From: Embiotoca jacksoni
Lineage: Eukaryota > Chordata > Actinopteri > Embiotocidae
Direction of reading: 5' to 3'
Assembly: GCA_022577435.1 (NCBI GenBank)
Contig: JAKOON010000097.1
Coordinates: 434,001 to 498,000 of the forward strand
DNA length: 64,000 nucleotides
The position numbers and the translations under genes were made by a program. Below, piece by piece: positions 63,501 through 64,000 of the stretch. The notes under the pieces were generated by a model. The model ran no database searches, was not told the origin of the DNA, and saw only the letters and a list, made by a program, of their open reading frames with translations. The first letter of the stretch is position 1. Each line of letters begins with the position of its first letter.

Positions 63501-64000
63501 CAGCTCTGGATCGGGTCATTTGCAGGGAACAGGGACGTCTGGGCTTCTCTGCTTTCGCTATTGCCACTGAAATGAACTTTTCACTTGAAACAAATAGTCG
63601 CAGCATTCATCCGACCAATGGGGTAACTTTGATCAATCAGTCAATGGCAGACATTCGCAATTATCGGACTGGCCGACCTAACCTGGGGTTTCCAGACCCA
63701 AATTCACTGCATCATTAGATTTGACCACCAAATGATGAACTGTATGTTCTGCAGCAAACCTCACCAGGCTATAAACAACAGAGACCTCCCCCCAGTATGA
63801 GCAGAGTGCAACGCCATGGCATACATGACCATTGCAGACCAGACTGTGCAAAGTAAAAATAAAGCTGAGCTATAGGTGGGCAGAGCCAGGCTGTTGCCAA
63901 GAACAAACAAATAAACAAAAAAGCTAAATGAAAAACCAATTACATGATTTAGCATTTTCTCATTTAAACTTTTGATCATCATTTTTTAATATCCTTATTA
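59401..64000. other. No recognisable gene
   Basis: AT-rich sequence with the AT microsatellite at 60486-60529 and an A-run at 61065-61082. The piece at about 63300-63560 is more complex, with TTTAATTAGCCTGGGCC and several homeodomain-type ATTA cores, and could be a regulatory element, but nothing proves it. Confidence 0.45.
60486..60529. repeat. (AT)n microsatellite
   Basis: About 44 bases of alternating A and T with one C interruption near its end, preceded by a short CA run. Confidence 0.93.

Overview
The window is vertebrate nuclear DNA and almost certainly comes from a ray-finned fish, probably a percomorph. It has compact GT-AG introns, many CA/TG, AT and TC microsatellites, and worn copies of teleost-type repeats: a family with AATCGATTA-like ends, a tRNA-derived SINE, LINE 3' tails with ATTCTG repeats, Tc1 and mariner relics. 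No bacterial, plasmid or phage features are present.

Three protein-coding genes can be assembled exon by exon. (1) ptk2b (Pyk2, a focal adhesion kinase family tyrosine kinase) is on the + strand, with 30 coding exons from 21521 to 33571 and about 987 residues: FERM domain, autophosphorylation linker, kinase, proline-rich region, FAT domain. (2) chrna2 (neuronal nicotinic acetylcholine receptor alpha-2) is on the - strand, with six coding exons from 45854 down to 37762 and 555 residues. (3) A two-coding-exon gene on the - strand, 49977 down to 47749, encodes a 226-residue predicted secreted, helical protein that I do not recognise. The convergent ptk2b/chrna2 pair matches the arrangement of PTK2B and CHRNA2 on human 8p21. 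In human the next gene is EPHX2, so the third gene occupies a different neighbourhood slot.

Region by region: 1-21471 has no recognisable protein-coding gene. It holds repeat relics, a G-rich and purine-rich block near 8.8-9.1 kb, and a few possible untranslated first exons (one at the very edge of the window, ending at base 51) that could feed ptk2b. 21472-33763 is ptk2b. 33764-37761 is intergenic, with one CpG-rich, donor-ending candidate exon near 35.9-36.05 kb. 37762-45854 is chrna2, with a long first intron carrying a long-armed hairpin. 45855-47614 is the chrna2 upstream region, with REST-like half-sites. 47615-49983 is the unrecognised secreted-protein gene. 49984-64000 has no recognisable gene and contains a mariner transposase relic at about 59.1-59.4 kb.

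Functionally, Pyk2 is a calcium-responsive tyrosine kinase and neuronal nicotinic receptors pass calcium, so the two neighbours could meet in one pathway in neurons; their adjacency is not evidence of co-regulation. The most unusual observations are an 80-codon fully open intron in ptk2b (31518-31757), stacked in-frame 3' splice sites beside the Pyk2 autophosphorylation site, a GC-AG intron, loss of the Grb2-type YxN motif in the FAT region, and the 91-base hairpin in chrna2 intron 1. I did not find a clearly new multi-gene system.
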